A DNA stretch of 64,000 nucleotides, taken from positions 62,001 through 126,000 of the forward strand of contig JAFKHH010000015.1 of NCBI GenBank assembly GCA_017306865.1. Direction: 5' to 3'. Below the pieces are notes generated by a model. The model saw nothing but the letters and a program-made list of their open reading frames with translations, had not been told where the DNA came from and did no database searches. This document shows positions 63,975 to 64,000 of the stretch, piece by piece. Both the position numbers and the translations under genes were made by a program. Origin of the DNA: Filimonas sp. Its GTDB lineage: Bacteria > Bacteroidota > Bacteroidia > Chitinophagales > Chitinophagaceae. The first letter of the stretch is position 1, and every line of letters begins with the position of its first letter.

Positions 63975-64000
63975 AGACATATTTATAACCTGCTTATAGA

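Noticed and set aside
1-64000. tRNA, rRNA, CRISPR arrays and prophage or integrase genes
   Set aside because: I looked for their typical sequences and gene groups on both strands and saw none; a covariance search would be needed to exclude small RNA genes.

Overview
The window looks like a chromosomal segment of a Bacteroidota bacterium, most likely of the Chitinophagaceae/Sphingobacteriales type. The signs are a SusC/SusD pair, a second TonB receptor with DUF4876 and DUF6850 partners, DUF3857 transglutaminase-like proteins, LytTR regulators with a LytS-type kinase, an ECF sigma factor followed by a beta-barrel protein, OstA and MCE envelope genes, many -7 boxes of the form TAnnTTTG, and few strong Shine-Dalgarno sites. 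No rRNA, tRNA, CRISPR array or transposase gene was seen.

Layout. 1-5.4 kb: epimerase (cut by the window edge), short-chain dehydrogenase, two AraC-type regulators, an Old Yellow Enzyme and a YggS-type PLP protein. 5.4-11.7 kb: a NUC1 nuclease without signal peptide and a SusC/SusD uptake pair. 11.9-18.7 kb: small START/SRPBCC and VOC proteins with MarR and ArsR regulators, each next to a palindromic operator candidate, plus a PAP2 phosphatase, a TrmO-like protein and secreted hypotheticals. 19-22.7 kb: a LytS kinase/LytTR regulator pair and an orphan LytTR regulator. 23.4-31.5 kb: a KAS III-like synthase, aldo/keto reductase, AraC regulator, RES/Xre toxin-antitoxin pair, an ABC-2 permease and BioA. 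31.7-37 kb: ECF sigma factor with a membrane-to-barrel partner, an LVIVD lipoprotein and QueG. 37-45 kb: two DUF3857 proteins, a serine hydrolase and ClpB. 45.7-51.7 kb: an Omp85-like protein, an ABC exporter, a class A beta-lactamase-like hydrolase and a DUF4920 protein. 51.8-58.7 kb: an operon of TonB receptor, DUF4876 lipoprotein, DUF6850 barrel and di-haem peroxidase. 59-64 kb: MCE, OstA-like, NhaA and DeoR genes.

The most striking content is non-coding. Six copies of a dispersed element lie between genes near 6.6, 13.5, 23.0, 25.8, 33.9 and 49.9 kb. The core holds a perfect 12-bp hairpin followed by a long multi-part hairpin. In the divergent fourth copy, three stem pairs change on both sides at once, so pairing is kept. 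Three copies have clear terminal inverted repeats of the type CATTGYTRTCCGG. Two of these have 9-bp flanking duplications (one exact, one 8 of 9), so the family behaves as a MITE. One copy sits in the loop of a 25-bp terminator-like hairpin, and its target duplication is essentially that loop. Another copy has lost its middle at a short microhomology. A separate layer of long inverted repeats, built from a small set of shared words, fills many gene ends.
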